From assembly GCA_002705055.1 (NCBI GenBank), contig PAHY01000041.1:1-46643 (forward strand): a DNA stretch of 46,643 nucleotides, in the 5' to 3' direction. The number at the start of each line of letters is the position of its first letter. Within the stretch, counting starts at the first letter, position 1. A program made the position numbers and the translations under genes. This DNA is from Planctomycetota bacterium (lineage in GTDB: Bacteria > Planctomycetota > UBA1135). This document shows, one piece after another, positions 15,849 through 26,086 of this stretch. The notes under the pieces are model-generated. The model searched no databases, had not been told where the DNA came from, and saw only the letters and a list, made by a program, of their open reading frames with translations.

Positions 15849-17506
15849 TTGCCCTTGGCCTGAATCTTCGCCCAGCCGTCGCGCAGGGCGACGATGCGAT
15901 TGAAGACGGGAGCCTGAGCCGTGCTGCTGGGATCCGGCGTGAAGTAGCCCGAGCGCTCGAACTGCACCCGGTCACCATGCGCGAGCTCTTCCAGGCCCGC
16001 CTCCAGCTTGGACTGCACGATCTCGAGCGAGTCCGGGTTTAGGTTCTCGAGCCAGTCCTCGCCAGTGCTGGGATCCGCCTCGCGGAAGAGGTGGTCGTAG
16101 AGGTGCACCTGCGCGTCGATTGCGCCGGCGTCGGCCACCCAGTGAATGCGACCCTTGACCTTGTTGCCGCCGCCCCCGAAGGACTCCGGATCGTAGGTGC
16201 AGCGCAGCTCCACCACCTCGCCGGCGTCGTTCTTGACGACCTCCTGGCAAGTGATGTTGTAGGCGTAACGCAGGCGCACTTCGGCGCCGGGGGCGAGCCG
16301 GAAGTACTTCTTCGGCGGCTCCTCCATGAAGTCATCGTGGTCAATCCAGACCTCGCGACCGAAGGGCAGCTTGCGGGTGCCCATCTCCTCGTCGCCCGGA
16401 TGGTTCGGCGCGTCGATCTCTTCGGTCTGCCCTTCCGGGTAGTTGGTGATGACGACCTTGAGCGGACGCAGCACCGCCATGCGGCGCGGCGCGTCCGGGT
16501 TGAGCTGATCGCGGATGATGCCGTCGAAGACCTGGATGTCGGTCACGCCCTCGTACTTGGTCACCCCGACCTGCTTGCAAAGCGCGCGGATGGCCTCGGG
16601 CGGCACGCCGCGGCGGCGCAGGCCACTGATGGTGGGCATCCGCGGGTCATCCCAGCCCGACACCTGCCCTTCCTGCACCAGCTGCAGCAGCTTGCGCTTG
16701 CTGGTCACGGTGTAGGACAGGTTGAGACGCGAAAACTCGATCTGACGCGGCTCGCTGGGAACCGGGAGATTCTGCACCAGCCAGTCGTAGAGCGGGCGGT
16801 GGTTCTCGAACTCGAGGGTGCACAGCGAATGCGTGATGTGCTCAATCGCATCCGACTGACCGTGCGCGAAGTCGTACATCGGATAGATGCACCAGGCGTC
16901 GCCCGTCTTCGGGTGGGTCTGCCGCAGGATGCGATAGATCACCGGGTCGCGCAGGTTGAGGTTGGGCGAAGCCATATCGATCTTCGCCCGCAGCACCATC
17001 GCGCCGTCGGCGAACTCGCCGGCGCGCATGCGGCGGAACAGATCGAGGCTCTCCTCGGTCGGACGATCGCGGTGCGGGCTGTTGGTGCCCGGCTCGGTCA
17101 GCGAACCGCGCTGCTCGCGCAGCAGCTCTGGCGCCTGCTCATCGACGTAGGCCTTGCCCGCTTCGATCAGCGCCTCGGCGTAGGAGTACAGCGTCTCGAA
17201 GTAGTCCGAGGCGTGGTAGAGGTGCTCGCCCCAGTCAAACCCCAGCCAGCGCACGTCCTCCTGGATCGCGCGGATGTACTCCTCTTCCTCCTTGGCCGGG
17301 TTGGTGTCGTCGAAGCGCAGATGGCAGCGCCCCCCGAACTCCTGCGCAATGCCGAAGTTGAGGCAGATGGCCTTGGCGTGCCCGATGTGCAGGTAACCGT
17401 TCGGCTCCGGCGGGAATCGGGTCACGACGCCGGCATGCTTGCCGGACTCCAGGTCGTCCGCCACGATCTGGCGGATGAAGTCGAGACGGGGTTCCTCCTC
17501 GCTCAC
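15845..17506 (-). CDS. glnS: Glutamine--tRNA ligase
   Basis: 553 residues, normal length. It charges tRNA-Gln with glutamine in the cytoplasm (class I synthetase). Signatures seen: [12 protein letters not shown] (HIGH at 40-43), [13 protein letters not shown], the GlnRS-specific [22 protein letters not shown], and TVTSKRKL (267-272) in the KMSKS position, where E. coli has VMSKRKL. The C-terminal anticodon-binding beta-barrel ends with the usual [13 protein letters not shown]. The start is a GTG at 17506, 8 nt after a GATAAT hexamer, so the transcript is probably leaderless. Its presence implies direct glutaminylation in this organism. Confidence 0.97.
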   Translation of the reverse strand: MSEEEPRLDFIRQIVADDLESGKHAGVVTRFPPEPNGYLHIGHAKAICLNFGIAQEFGGRCHLRFDDTNPAKEEEEYIRAIQEDVRWLGFDWGEHLYHASDYFETLYSYAEALIEAGKAYVDEQAPELLREQRGSLTEPGTNSPHRDRPTEESLDLFRRMRAGEFADGAMVLRAKIDMASPNLNLRDPVIYRILRQTHPKTGDAWCIYPMYDFAHGQSDAIEHITHSLCTLEFENHRPLYDWLVQNLPVPSEPRQIEFSRLNLSYTVTSKRKLLQLVQEGQVSGWDDPRMPTISGLRRRGVPPEAIRALCKQVGVTKYEGVTDIQVFDGIIRDQLNPDAPRRMAVLRPLKVVITNYPEGQTEEIDAPNHPGDEEMGTRKLPFGREVWIDHDDFMEEPPKKYFRLAPGAEVRLRYAYNITCQEVVKNDAGEVVELRCTYDPESFGGGGNKVKGRIHWVADAGAIDAQVHLYDHLFREADPSTGEDWLENLNPDSLEIVQSKLEAGLEELAHGDRVQFERSGYFTPDPSSTAQAPVFNRIVALRDGWAKIQAKGN

Positions 17507-17514
17507 AGGGCGGG

Positions 17515-17520
17515 ATTATC
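17515..17520 (-). promoter_or_regulatory. -10 element of glnS
   Basis: GATAAT on the minus strand, 8 nt before the GTG at 17506. It matches the TATAAT consensus at five of six positions. Confidence 0.45.
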
Positions 17521-17567
17521 GCCGGTGCGCCGGCTTTCCCGGGTGCTTTTTCGGCCCCGATCCCGAC

Positions 17568-17573
17568 TAGGCT
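17568..17573 (+). promoter_or_regulatory. -10 element, probable leaderless start
   Basis: TAGGCT ends 5 nt before the ATG at 17579. Confidence 0.45.
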
Positions 17574-17578
17574 GGGGC

Positions 17579-18874
17579 ATGGCCCGCCTGCTCCCCCTCC
17601 TCCTCCTGCTCGCCGCCCTGCTCGCGCCGCCTGTCCGGGCGCAGCAAGCCTCGGAAGGCGTGCCGATCCTGCTCCGCGCCGCCCATCTGTTCGACGTCGA
17701 TTCCGGCGAGCTGCTGGACGACCAGGAGGTGCTGGTGCGCGGGAACCTCATCCTCGGGGTCGGGCCCCGCGGCAGCCTGAACGCCAGCGGCGCCGGGGTG
17801 ATCGAGCTGGGCGAGGTCACGCTGATGCCAGGCTGGATCGACTGCCACACCCACCTCACCTTCGACATCGACGAGGGCTGGGTGACCCGCGACGTCAAGG
17901 AGACCGCGGCCGACGCCGCGCTGCGCGGGGCCCGCAACGCCAAGCTCACGCTGGACGCCGGATTCACGACGGTGCGCGACGTCGGCTCGACGGGCTTCGC
18001 CGATGTCGCGCTGAAGCGCGCGATCGACCGCGGTTTCGTGGTGGGCCCGCGGATGATCCCGGCCGGCCATACGCTGTCGATCACCGGTGGCCACGCCGAC
18101 GTCACCGGCTACGCGCCGGGCGTCCGCGAGACCGACCCGACCGTGGGCGTCGCCGATGGCGAGGACGCCGTCCTGAAGGCGACCCGCTACCAGATCAAGC
18201 ACGGCGCCAAGGTGATCAAGATCTGCGCCACCGCAGGCGTGCTCAGCTGGGAAGAGCTGGTGGGCGCGCAACAGTTCTCCGAGGCCGAGATGCGCGTGAT
18301 CGTGGAGGAGGCGTCACGCCACGGCGTCGCGGTGGCCGCGCACGCGCACGGCACCGAAGGCATCAAGGCTGCGATCCGCGCCGGAGTCACCTCGATCGAG
18401 CACGGCTCGGTGCTGGATGATGAAGCGATCGCGATGATGAAGCAGCACGGGACCTGGCTGGTCCCCACCACCGTGCTGGCCGACACGATCGCGCTCGATC
18501 TGCTGCCCGGTCCGATTCGTCATAAGGCGGAGACGGTGCTGCCGCAGGCCAAGGACAGCCTGCGCCGCGCGATCGCAGCCGGTGTCAAGATCGCCTTCGG
18601 CACCGACGCCGCGGTCATCTCGCACGGCACCAACGCCACCGAGTTCGCTGCCCTGGTCGAGCGAGGCATGACGCCCGCCCAGGCGCTGCAATCCGCGACC
18701 CTGCACGCGGCCGCGCTGTGCGGCACGGACGATCGCGGCCGGATCGCCGAGGGCCTGCTCGCCGACCTGGTTGCCGTCCCCGGCAACCCGCTGGAAGACA
18801 TCACCGCGACCGAGCGCGTCGTGTTTGTGATGAAGGACGGCGCGATGGTCAAGATGGAGCGCACCCGCCGCTGA
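17579..18874 (+). CDS. Exported metal-dependent amidohydrolase (prolidase/imidazolonepropionase-like)
   Basis: 431 residues from the ATG at 17579, which opens a strong signal peptide (LLPLLLLLAALLAPPVRA); the frame stays open far upstream across glnS, but that part is not coding. The amidohydrolase metal centre is complete: GWIDCHTH (His90, His92), AKVIKI with Lys214 as the likely carbamylated bridging lysine, AAHAHG, SIEHGS and FGTDAA. The ITGGHAD segment and the overall layout match the secreted amidohydrolases related to Xaa-Pro dipeptidases that act on N-acyl or prolyl dipeptides. The substrate cannot be fixed from sequence. It is divergent from glnS. Confidence 0.88.
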   Translation: MARLLPLLLLLAALLAPPVRAQQASEGVPILLRAAHLFDVDSGELLDDQEVLVRGNLILGVGPRGSLNASGAGVIELGEVTLMPGWIDCHTHLTFDIDEGWVTRDVKETAADAALRGARNAKLTLDAGFTTVRDVGSTGFADVALKRAIDRGFVVGPRMIPAGHTLSITGGHADVTGYAPGVRETDPTVGVADGEDAVLKATRYQIKHGAKVIKICATAGVLSWEELVGAQQFSEAEMRVIVEEASRHGVAVAAHAHGTEGIKAAIRAGVTSIEHGSVLDDEAIAMMKQHGTWLVPTTVLADTIALDLLPGPIRHKAETVLPQAKDSLRRAIAAGVKIAFGTDAAVISHGTNATEFAALVERGMTPAQALQSATLHAAALCGTDDRGRIAEGLLADLVAVPGNPLEDITATERVVFVMKDGAMVKMERTRR

Positions 18875-18903
18875 ACCGGCCTCGGATGCAGCCCGCGCGG
18901 CCC

Positions 18904-18920
18904 TAGAATGCCGCGCGGAG
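18904..18920 (+). promoter_or_regulatory. -10 element and Shine-Dalgarno of the fumarase gene
   Basis: TAGAAT (18904-18909), then GGAG (18917-18920) 10 nt before the ATG at 18931. Unlike many genes here this transcript appears to carry a short leader (about 14 nt) with a ribosome-binding site. Confidence 0.45.
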
Positions 18921-18930
18921 AGCCCGTGCG

Positions 18931-20586
<1,656 letters not shown>

Positions 20587-20611
20587 GCGCGCACAGCGGT
20601 CCTTTCGCATC

Positions 20612-21481
20612 ATGAGTCTGTTCATCCACGCTCTTCTGCTCCTGCAGCAAGGCGGCGATGTTCCGGCCTTGCCGACGACCGATCCCCCGACCGTGCGCTT
20701 TCAGCCCTGGCGGGACAACTACATCCAGCTTGGCTCCTGGCGCAGCGACCTCCCCGAGATCACGCCGGCCGCAGCAGGCGGGCGCAACAAGGACGTCGAG
20801 ACCGAGTTTCAGCTGTCCTTCCGCTACCTCTTCCTGGCGGACTGGCTGCAGGATGTGCTGGGCAGGGAAACCTCCGTCTTCGCGGCCTACACGACGCGCT
20901 CCTACTGGCAGGTCTGGAACTCCGCGGACTCCCGGCCATTCCGCACCACCGAGCACGCCCCCGAGCTCGTGTTTGAGCGACCGCTCCCCGATCAGGACTT
21001 CCTGGTACGGGTCGCGCCGATCATTCATCAATCCAACGGCGAGGCCGGCGTCGTTTCGCGTTCCTGGGATCGCGGCTACGTCGAGCTCGTCTGGCGTTCG
21101 GACGATTGGCTGACTGGCGCCCACACGGTTCGCCCCTGGGAATACACCGCAGCGCAGAGCGCCTCGGCGCAGATCTGGTGGCCCTGGGGCGGCGACGAGC
21201 CCGAGGACAACCCGGACATCTATGACTACCGCGGATATGGACGCATCCGCTACTCGACCTACTTCGACACCCGCTTCAAACCTTCGGTGTCGATCACTGC
21301 GGGCAGCAACCTAGGCAGCGGTGCTGAGTTCCGCGGCGCCTTCGAAGTCGACTTCAGCCTGACCCTGACGGGCCTCTCCCGGCTCCACCTGCAGTTCTTC
21401 CGCGGCTACGGCGACAGCCTGCTGGACTACGATCAGCTCGTCACCCGCTACGGGATCGGCTTCGAGCTGATCCCCTGGTAG
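20612..21481 (+). CDS. pldA: Outer-membrane phospholipase A
   Basis: 289 residues. The ATG at 20612 was chosen because it opens a short hydrophobic signal (FIHALLLL); the longer frame overlaps fumarase. The OMPLA catalytic block is present as IIHQSNGEAGVVSRSWDRGYVEL. His139 and Ser141 correspond to E. coli His142 and Ser144, but the third triad residue (Asn156 in E. coli, SWNR) is Asp153 (SWDR). The last strand QFFRGYGDSLLDYDQLVTRYGIGFEL is a strong family signature. OMPLA is a calcium-activated dimeric barrel that hydrolyses misplaced outer-membrane phospholipids, so it argues for a diderm cell. It follows fumarase by 25 bp; linkage is probably transcriptional only. Confidence 0.92.
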   Translation: MSLFIHALLLLQQGGDVPALPTTDPPTVRFQPWRDNYIQLGSWRSDLPEITPAAAGGRNKDVETEFQLSFRYLFLADWLQDVLGRETSVFAAYTTRSYWQVWNSADSRPFRTTEHAPELVFERPLPDQDFLVRVAPIIHQSNGEAGVVSRSWDRGYVELVWRSDDWLTGAHTVRPWEYTAAQSASAQIWWPWGGDEPEDNPDIYDYRGYGRIRYSTYFDTRFKPSVSITAGSNLGSGAEFRGAFEVDFSLTLTGLSRLHLQFFRGYGDSLLDYDQLVTRYGIGFELIPW

Positions 21482-21482
21482 C

Positions 21483-22346
21483 TCAGTGCGACACCGGCGG
21501 GCGGTCGCCCTCGCCGGCCGCGCGCGTCGCCACCGCCGCCAGCGCCAGGATGCCGAAGCCGCAGGCGTTGAGGCCGGCGTGCCAGTTCGCCATGAACTCG
21601 AGCGAAGGCCACTCCCACTCCAGCCAGATGCGCAGGGTGTAGCTGAGCGCGAAGCCCATCCCGGTCAAGGCGCTGAGCGCGGCGAGGTCGAGCGCGCGCC
21701 GCCGCCAGCCGTAGAGCGTGTAGCGGTGGATCAGCATCTCGATCGCCAGCCAGCTCACGGCCAGCAGGCTGATCCAGGCGCCGATCCGCTCCAGCCAAGC
21801 GAACTGATACTGGATTCCAAGCGCGGTGCACGGCAGCCCGGCCGCGAGCAGGAAGGCCATGACGCGGTGCCGCGCCGACTGCGGAAAGACCCTGCCCATG
21901 ACGGCCGCCACCACCAGAGTGGAGGTGCCGAGCACCAGGAAGTGCGCCGCCGTCCAGGTCACCCAGGGCTCTTCAAAGCCAAGCAGTGCCCAGCCGCCCC
22001 GCTGCGCGAGCAGCCAGATCGCGGAGCCCGCGAAGTAGGCCGCCGCAAAGCCGAGCAGCACTTCGTGCCAGGGACCGCCGCGGCGATGCCGCCAGGTGAA
22101 GTCGACTCCGAAGGCGCCGACCAGGCCGGCGAACAGGAACCACGGCACCGCCGCGACCACCGCCCAGGTACCTGGCTTAAGCAGGAAGGAGATCAGCAGA
22201 CCGACCGCCGCCGGGAACCACAGCCGGCACAGCACAGTCCATACCCGCTCTTCTTCCTCGGACATGACGCGAGGCAGAACAGCGGCCAAGGCGAGCGGCA
22301 CGTGCACAGCGCACGCGACCATCAACCAGAGTTGGCCGTCGGGCAT
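21483..22346 (-). CDS. YndJ-like integral membrane protein
   Basis: 287 residues with about seven to eight transmembrane helices. The segment WTAAHFLVLGTSTLVVAAVMGR and the closing MANWHAGLNACGFGILALA resemble the 'HFHyAGf' and 'HG.lNalGF' motifs of YndJ-family proteins, whose role is unknown. The match is by motif only. A TAGAGT hexamer about 40 nt upstream is a possible -10; no Shine-Dalgarno is seen. Its stop lies 1 bp beyond the stop of the convergent pldA. Confidence 0.65.
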   Translation of the reverse strand: MPDGQLWLMVACAVHVPLALAAVLPRVMSEEEERVWTVLCRLWFPAAVGLLISFLLKPGTWAVVAAVPWFLFAGLVGAFGVDFTWRHRRGGPWHEVLLGFAAAYFAGSAIWLLAQRGGWALLGFEEPWVTWTAAHFLVLGTSTLVVAAVMGRVFPQSARHRVMAFLLAAGLPCTALGIQYQFAWLERIGAWISLLAVSWLAIEMLIHRYTLYGWRRRALDLAALSALTGMGFALSYTLRIWLEWEWPSLEFMANWHAGLNACGFGILALAAVATRAAGEGDRPPVSH

Positions 22347-22447
22347 GAGGAGGAGGCGGGAGAGGGCTTCCCGAGTCCTTGGACTCTATCACGGACCCTC
22401 CGGCCGGGCTCTGAAGCGGATCTGCTTGCGATTCGGCGGCAGCGGGC

Positions 22448-22453
22448 CAGAAT
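22448..22453 (+). promoter_or_regulatory. Putative -10 element
   Basis: CAGAAT ends 9 nt before the ATG at 22463. A TTGCGA lies 16 bp upstream as a -35. The predicted transcript start is within 1-3 nt of the ATG. Confidence 0.4.
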
Positions 22454-22462
22454 GTCGCAGCC

Positions 22463-24847
22463 ATGGGGTCATCGCATCCTCTCGGGCCCGCTTCCGCGGA
22501 CGACCTCGCAGGAGCCGCGCGCCTGGCCAGCGAGTTGTTTGGGATCGACGGAGAGGCCTCCTTCTTGCCCAGCGACCGGGACTGGAATTTCGCGATCGAT
22601 GCCGCCGGGCAGCGCACCATCCTGAAGCTCGCGCACCCGCAGGAAGACGGCGGCAGCCTGGAGCTGGAGCACGCCATGCTCGAGCGGCTGGCCAGCGCTC
22701 TGCCCGATGCGACGCCGCGCGCGCTGAGCTCGGTGGAAGGATCGCAGCTCCACGCGGTGTCCTGCGCCGGCGCGCTGCGTTGGACTCGGATGCTCAGCTG
22801 GCTGCCCGGCGAGACTCTGGCCGAACAGTCCGTCGGCCCCACCACCTGGTCGAGCTGGGGCGCGCTCCTGGCTCGCACCGATCAGGCGCTCGCCGGGCTG
22901 GAACACCCCCGGGCGCGACGCGCGATGCACTGGGATCTGGCGCAGTCGAGCTGGGTGCTTGAGGAGTTGCGCCGCCTTCCCGCCGCGGCGCCGCGCCGCG
23001 CGGTCGAGCTGCTCACGACGCAGTTTTGGGGCGAAGTCCGGCCGCGCCTCGCCCATCTCCCCCAGCAGCTGCTGCATCACGATGCCAACGAGCACAATCT
23101 GGTGGCACGGCCGGGGCCGCAGGGTGCCGAGGTCATCGGACTGTTCGACCTCGGCGACGCGGTGCACACCGCGCGCCTCTTCGAGCCGGCGATCGCGGGC
23201 GCCTACGCGATGTACCTGGCTCAGCCCACGGCCGAGCGCTGGTCGACCGAAGCCGCGCTCGACGCGCTCTGTCGCCTCGTCGCTTCTTATCACGCGGCGC
23301 TGCCGTTGCAGGAAGAGGAGCTCCTCTGCCTCTTCCCCTCCAGCTGTCAGCGCATGGTGCTGTCCGCGCTGACCGCGGAGATCCGCCTGCGCGCCAACCC
23401 CGAGCACGACTACGCGCGGGTGCACCAGACCCGGGCCTGGCAGGCGATCGAAGCGCTCGCCGCCTTCCCGCCTGCCGAAGCCGAAGCGCGGCTGCGCTCC
23501 GCCTGCGGGCTCGATGCCGGCGGCGCCGCCGAGGGAACAGCTCAGGGGCAGGAGCGCGAGGCGGTGCTCGAAGCCCGCCGGCAGCACGCCGCGCCGATGC
23601 TCTCGCTGTCCTATCGCGAGCCGCTCGAGATCGTGCGCGGGCGCGGCACCTATCTGTTCGACAAGCAGGGCCGCGCGCACCTCGACTGCGTCAACAACGT
23701 CTGCCACGTCGGACACGCCCATCCGCGGGTGGTCGCCGCGGCCTGCGAGCAGATGGCGCGGCTGAACACGAACACGCGCTATCTCTCGGACCTGTTCGCG
23801 CGCTACACGAGCCGACTCGCCGCGCTCTTCCCAGATCCGCTCGAGGTCGTCTTCCTGGTCAACTCCGGCAGTGAAGCCAACGAGCTGGCGCTGCGCCTCG
23901 CCTACGCAGCGACCGGGCGGCGCGGCGTGGTGGCGACGACGGCGGGCTATCACGGCAACACTCAGTCGCTGGTCGATGTGTCGGCCTACAAACACGACGG
24001 CAAGGGCGGCGCGGGCGCGCCGGATTGGGTGGCCAAGGTCGACAACCCGGATCCCTATCGCGGCCCCTTCCGTGGCGACACGCCCGAGACCGCCGCGGCC
24101 TACGTCGCGCAGCTTGAGCACGCTGCCGCCGCGCTGGATGAACGCGGCCTGCCGCCGGCCGCGTTTCTGATCGAGGCGCTCCCCGGCTGCGGTGGACAGA
24201 ACGTGCCGCCGCAGGGCTACCTGGCAGCCGCCTTCGATCGGGCGCGCGCGCTGGGCATGGTCGCGATCGCCGACGAAGTACAGATCGGCTTCGGTCGCGT
24301 CGGCAGCCACTGGTGGGCTTTCGAGGAGCAGGGCGCGCTGCCCGACATCGTCAGCCTGGGGAAACCGATCGGCAATGGTCATCCGATGGGCGCGGTGGTC
24401 ACGACGCGGGCTATCGCCGAGGCCTTCCACACCGGCATGGAGTGGTTCAACACCTTCGGCGGGAACCCAGTCAGCTGCGCGACCGGCCTGGCCGTCCTCG
24501 ATGTGATCGAGCAAGAGGACCTACGCGCGCGTGCCAGCCGCGTGGGCGCGCTGCTGCAGGAGGGCCTGCGCGCCCTCGCCGCGCAGCATGAGGTCATCGG
24601 CGATGTGCGCGGACGCGGCATGTACCTCGGCGCCGAGTTTGTCCGCGACCGAAGCAGCCGCGCCCCCGACCCGGAGCGTCTGCGGGCCGTGATCGAGCAC
24701 GCCCGCGCCGAGCGGGTTCTGCTCTCCTCCGATGGCCCCGATCACAACGTGCTGAAGATCAAGCCGCCGATCGTGTTTGACGAACAGGATGCCGCGCTGA
24801 TGCTCGCCGTGGTCGAGCACGCGCTGCAGGCGACCGAACAGCGCTGA
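22463..24847 (+). CDS. Phosphotransferase-aminotransferase class III fusion (ETNPPL-like)
   Basis: 794 residues, two enzymes in one chain. Residues 20-350 are an APH/choline-kinase fold like hydroxylysine kinase: HHDANEHNLV (catalytic Asp207) and GLFDLGDA for metal binding. Residues 375-790 are a fold-type I, class III PLP enzyme: VNSGSEANELALRLA, AGYHGNTQS, ADEVQIGFGR and SLGKPIGNGHPMGAVV with the PLP lysine Lys634. The GKPIGNGHP form and the DVSAYKHDGKGG region are hallmarks of ethanolamine-phosphate or phosphohydroxylysine phospho-lyases (AGXT2L) rather than true transaminases. The likely chemistry is therefore phosphorylation of an amino alcohol followed by phosphate elimination. Similar fusions exist in other bacteria. 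Its stop abuts that of the AGE-family gene (24848). Confidence 0.85.
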   Translation: MGSSHPLGPASADDLAGAARLASELFGIDGEASFLPSDRDWNFAIDAAGQRTILKLAHPQEDGGSLELEHAMLERLASALPDATPRALSSVEGSQLHAVSCAGALRWTRMLSWLPGETLAEQSVGPTTWSSWGALLARTDQALAGLEHPRARRAMHWDLAQSSWVLEELRRLPAAAPRRAVELLTTQFWGEVRPRLAHLPQQLLHHDANEHNLVARPGPQGAEVIGLFDLGDAVHTARLFEPAIAGAYAMYLAQPTAERWSTEAALDALCRLVASYHAALPLQEEELLCLFPSSCQRMVLSALTAEIRLRANPEHDYARVHQTRAWQAIEALAAFPPAEAEARLRSACGLDAGGAAEGTAQGQEREAVLEARRQHAAPMLSLSYREPLEIVRGRGTYLFDKQGRAHLDCVNNVCHVGHAHPRVVAAACEQMARLNTNTRYLSDLFARYTSRLAALFPDPLEVVFLVNSGSEANELALRLAYAATGRRGVVATTAGYHGNTQSLVDVSAYKHDGKGGAGAPDWVAKVDNPDPYRGPFRGDTPETAAAYVAQLEHAAAALDERGLPPAAFLIEALPGCGGQNVPPQGYLAAAFDRARALGMVAIADEVQIGFGRVGSHWWAFEEQGALPDIVSLGKPIGNGHPMGAVVTTRAIAEAFHTGMEWFNTFGGNPVSCATGLAVLDVIEQEDLRARASRVGALLQEGLRALAAQHEVIGDVRGRGMYLGAEFVRDRSSRAPDPERLRAVIEHARAERVLLSSDGPDHNVLKIKPPIVFDEQDAALMLAVVEHALQATEQR

Positions 24848-26086
24848 TCAGCCGTCGGCGGCCAGTCGCTGGCAGATGCGCCAGCCCTGCCACTGCATGC
24901 GCGGAAGGTGGAAGGGCCCTTTCCAGTGCCCGCCTTTCAACGTGTTGGAGCGCGAACCGTCGCGATGCAGATAGCCGAACCACTCGCCGTGCTTCGGGTC
25001 GGCGAAGTGCGCATGGGCCCAGTCGTGGACCTGTTGGTAACGGTCAAGATGAACCGGCTCCCGGGTGGCCTCGAAGGCCAGCAGCGTGGCGATCACGGCC
25101 TCGTTGTGCGGCCACCAGAACTTCATGTCGTGCCAGTACTCCTGGACTGGTCCGCCGTGCAGATCGACGAAGTAGAGCAGGCCGCCATGCTCCGGGTCCC
25201 AGCCGCGCCGCCAGCTGAAGTCGAGAATCTGCAGGCCCTGCGCGCGCCACGCGGCCGCCTGCTGCGGGTCACGAGCCGCGCGCACCCGCGCTTCTTCCAG
25301 CAGGAACCACGCCGCCTCGATCGCGTGGCCGGGGTTCAGGGTGCGCCCGTCCCAGGAATCGATCGGGCTGCCATCCGGGCTCGCGACCTCGAGCAGAGCC
25401 TCGAGTTCGGGGTGGAGAAAGCGGGTCGTGATCTGCTCCGCCGCGGCGTCGATCCACGCCTCCGCCTGCGTCACCAGCGCGGCATCGCCGGGTAGCGCGG
25501 CGCGCAAGGCCTGGCCGACGGCCAGCTCGATCATCGGCTGGGCGAGGCCGATCTGCGGCCGAGTGGTGGCATCGACCTTGGCCGGCACGGCGGGGTTCCG
25601 GGCATGCGCATGGAAAGCCTCGGCGTAGCGCAGAGCTTCATCGCGCGCCGCGCTGTCCTCTCCTAACGCGGCCCAGGCCGCGAAGGCCATCGCCGCAAAG
25701 GCCTCAGAGAAGGCGTAGCGACGCAGCCGCAGTGGCGCTCCCTGCGCATCCAGGAGGAAGTAGAGCTGACCACCAGGCGAGCGCGCGTGGGCACGCAGAA
25801 ACTCGATCCCGCGCCGCGCCTCGTCGCGCCACTCCTGGGCCCGCGTCGGCCCGACCGCCTCCGTGGCCTGAGGATCTCCGGCCAGAGTCGCGAGCGTCCA
25901 GGTGAATCGCGCCGTCAGCCAGATCGGCTTGTCGCGATCGAGCACTCGACCATCCCGATCCAGCGAGAAGAACCAGCCCCCGTGCTGCCGATCGGGCGCG
26001 TGGCGCAGCCAAAAGGGCAGGCAATCCTCGAGCAAGGCATCGCGATAGAAGGAGGCGCGTTCGGCCCAATCCAAATCGGCGCTCAT
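24848..26086 (-). CDS. N-acylglucosamine 2-epimerase family protein
   Basis: 412 residues from the ATG at 26086, which overlaps the upstream stop as ATGA; a longer start exists but would run into the transporter gene. The (alpha/alpha)6-barrel AGE family converts ManNAc to GlcNAc. Typical pieces seen: FWLRHAPDRQHGGWFFSLDRDG, RTLNPGHAIEAAW, KFWWPHNEAVIA, HGEWFGYLHRDG and KGGHWKGPFHLPR. The His in NPGH and the His in GPFHLPR correspond by position to the catalytic pair of the family. It is the last gene of the sialic-acid operon, directly after NanA and the transporter, which supports ManNAc as substrate over the cellobiose or mannose alternatives of the same fold. Confidence 0.88.
   Translation of the reverse strand: MSADLDWAERASFYRDALLEDCLPFWLRHAPDRQHGGWFFSLDRDGRVLDRDKPIWLTARFTWTLATLAGDPQATEAVGPTRAQEWRDEARRGIEFLRAHARSPGGQLYFLLDAQGAPLRLRRYAFSEAFAAMAFAAWAALGEDSAARDEALRYAEAFHAHARNPAVPAKVDATTRPQIGLAQPMIELAVGQALRAALPGDAALVTQAEAWIDAAAEQITTRFLHPELEALLEVASPDGSPIDSWDGRTLNPGHAIEAAWFLLEEARVRAARDPQQAAAWRAQGLQILDFSWRRGWDPEHGGLLYFVDLHGGPVQEYWHDMKFWWPHNEAVIATLLAFEATREPVHLDRYQQVHDWAHAHFADPKHGEWFGYLHRDGSRSNTLKGGHWKGPFHLPRMQWQGWRICQRLAADG

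Noticed and set aside
16091..17578. Upstream extension of the amidohydrolase frame
   Set aside because: It is antisense to glnS; the signal peptide and -10 element fix the start at 17579.
22469..24514. 681-codon minus-strand open frame
   Set aside because: Antisense to the kinase-aminotransferase fusion, no recognisable motif, His/Arg/Gly-rich shadow translation.
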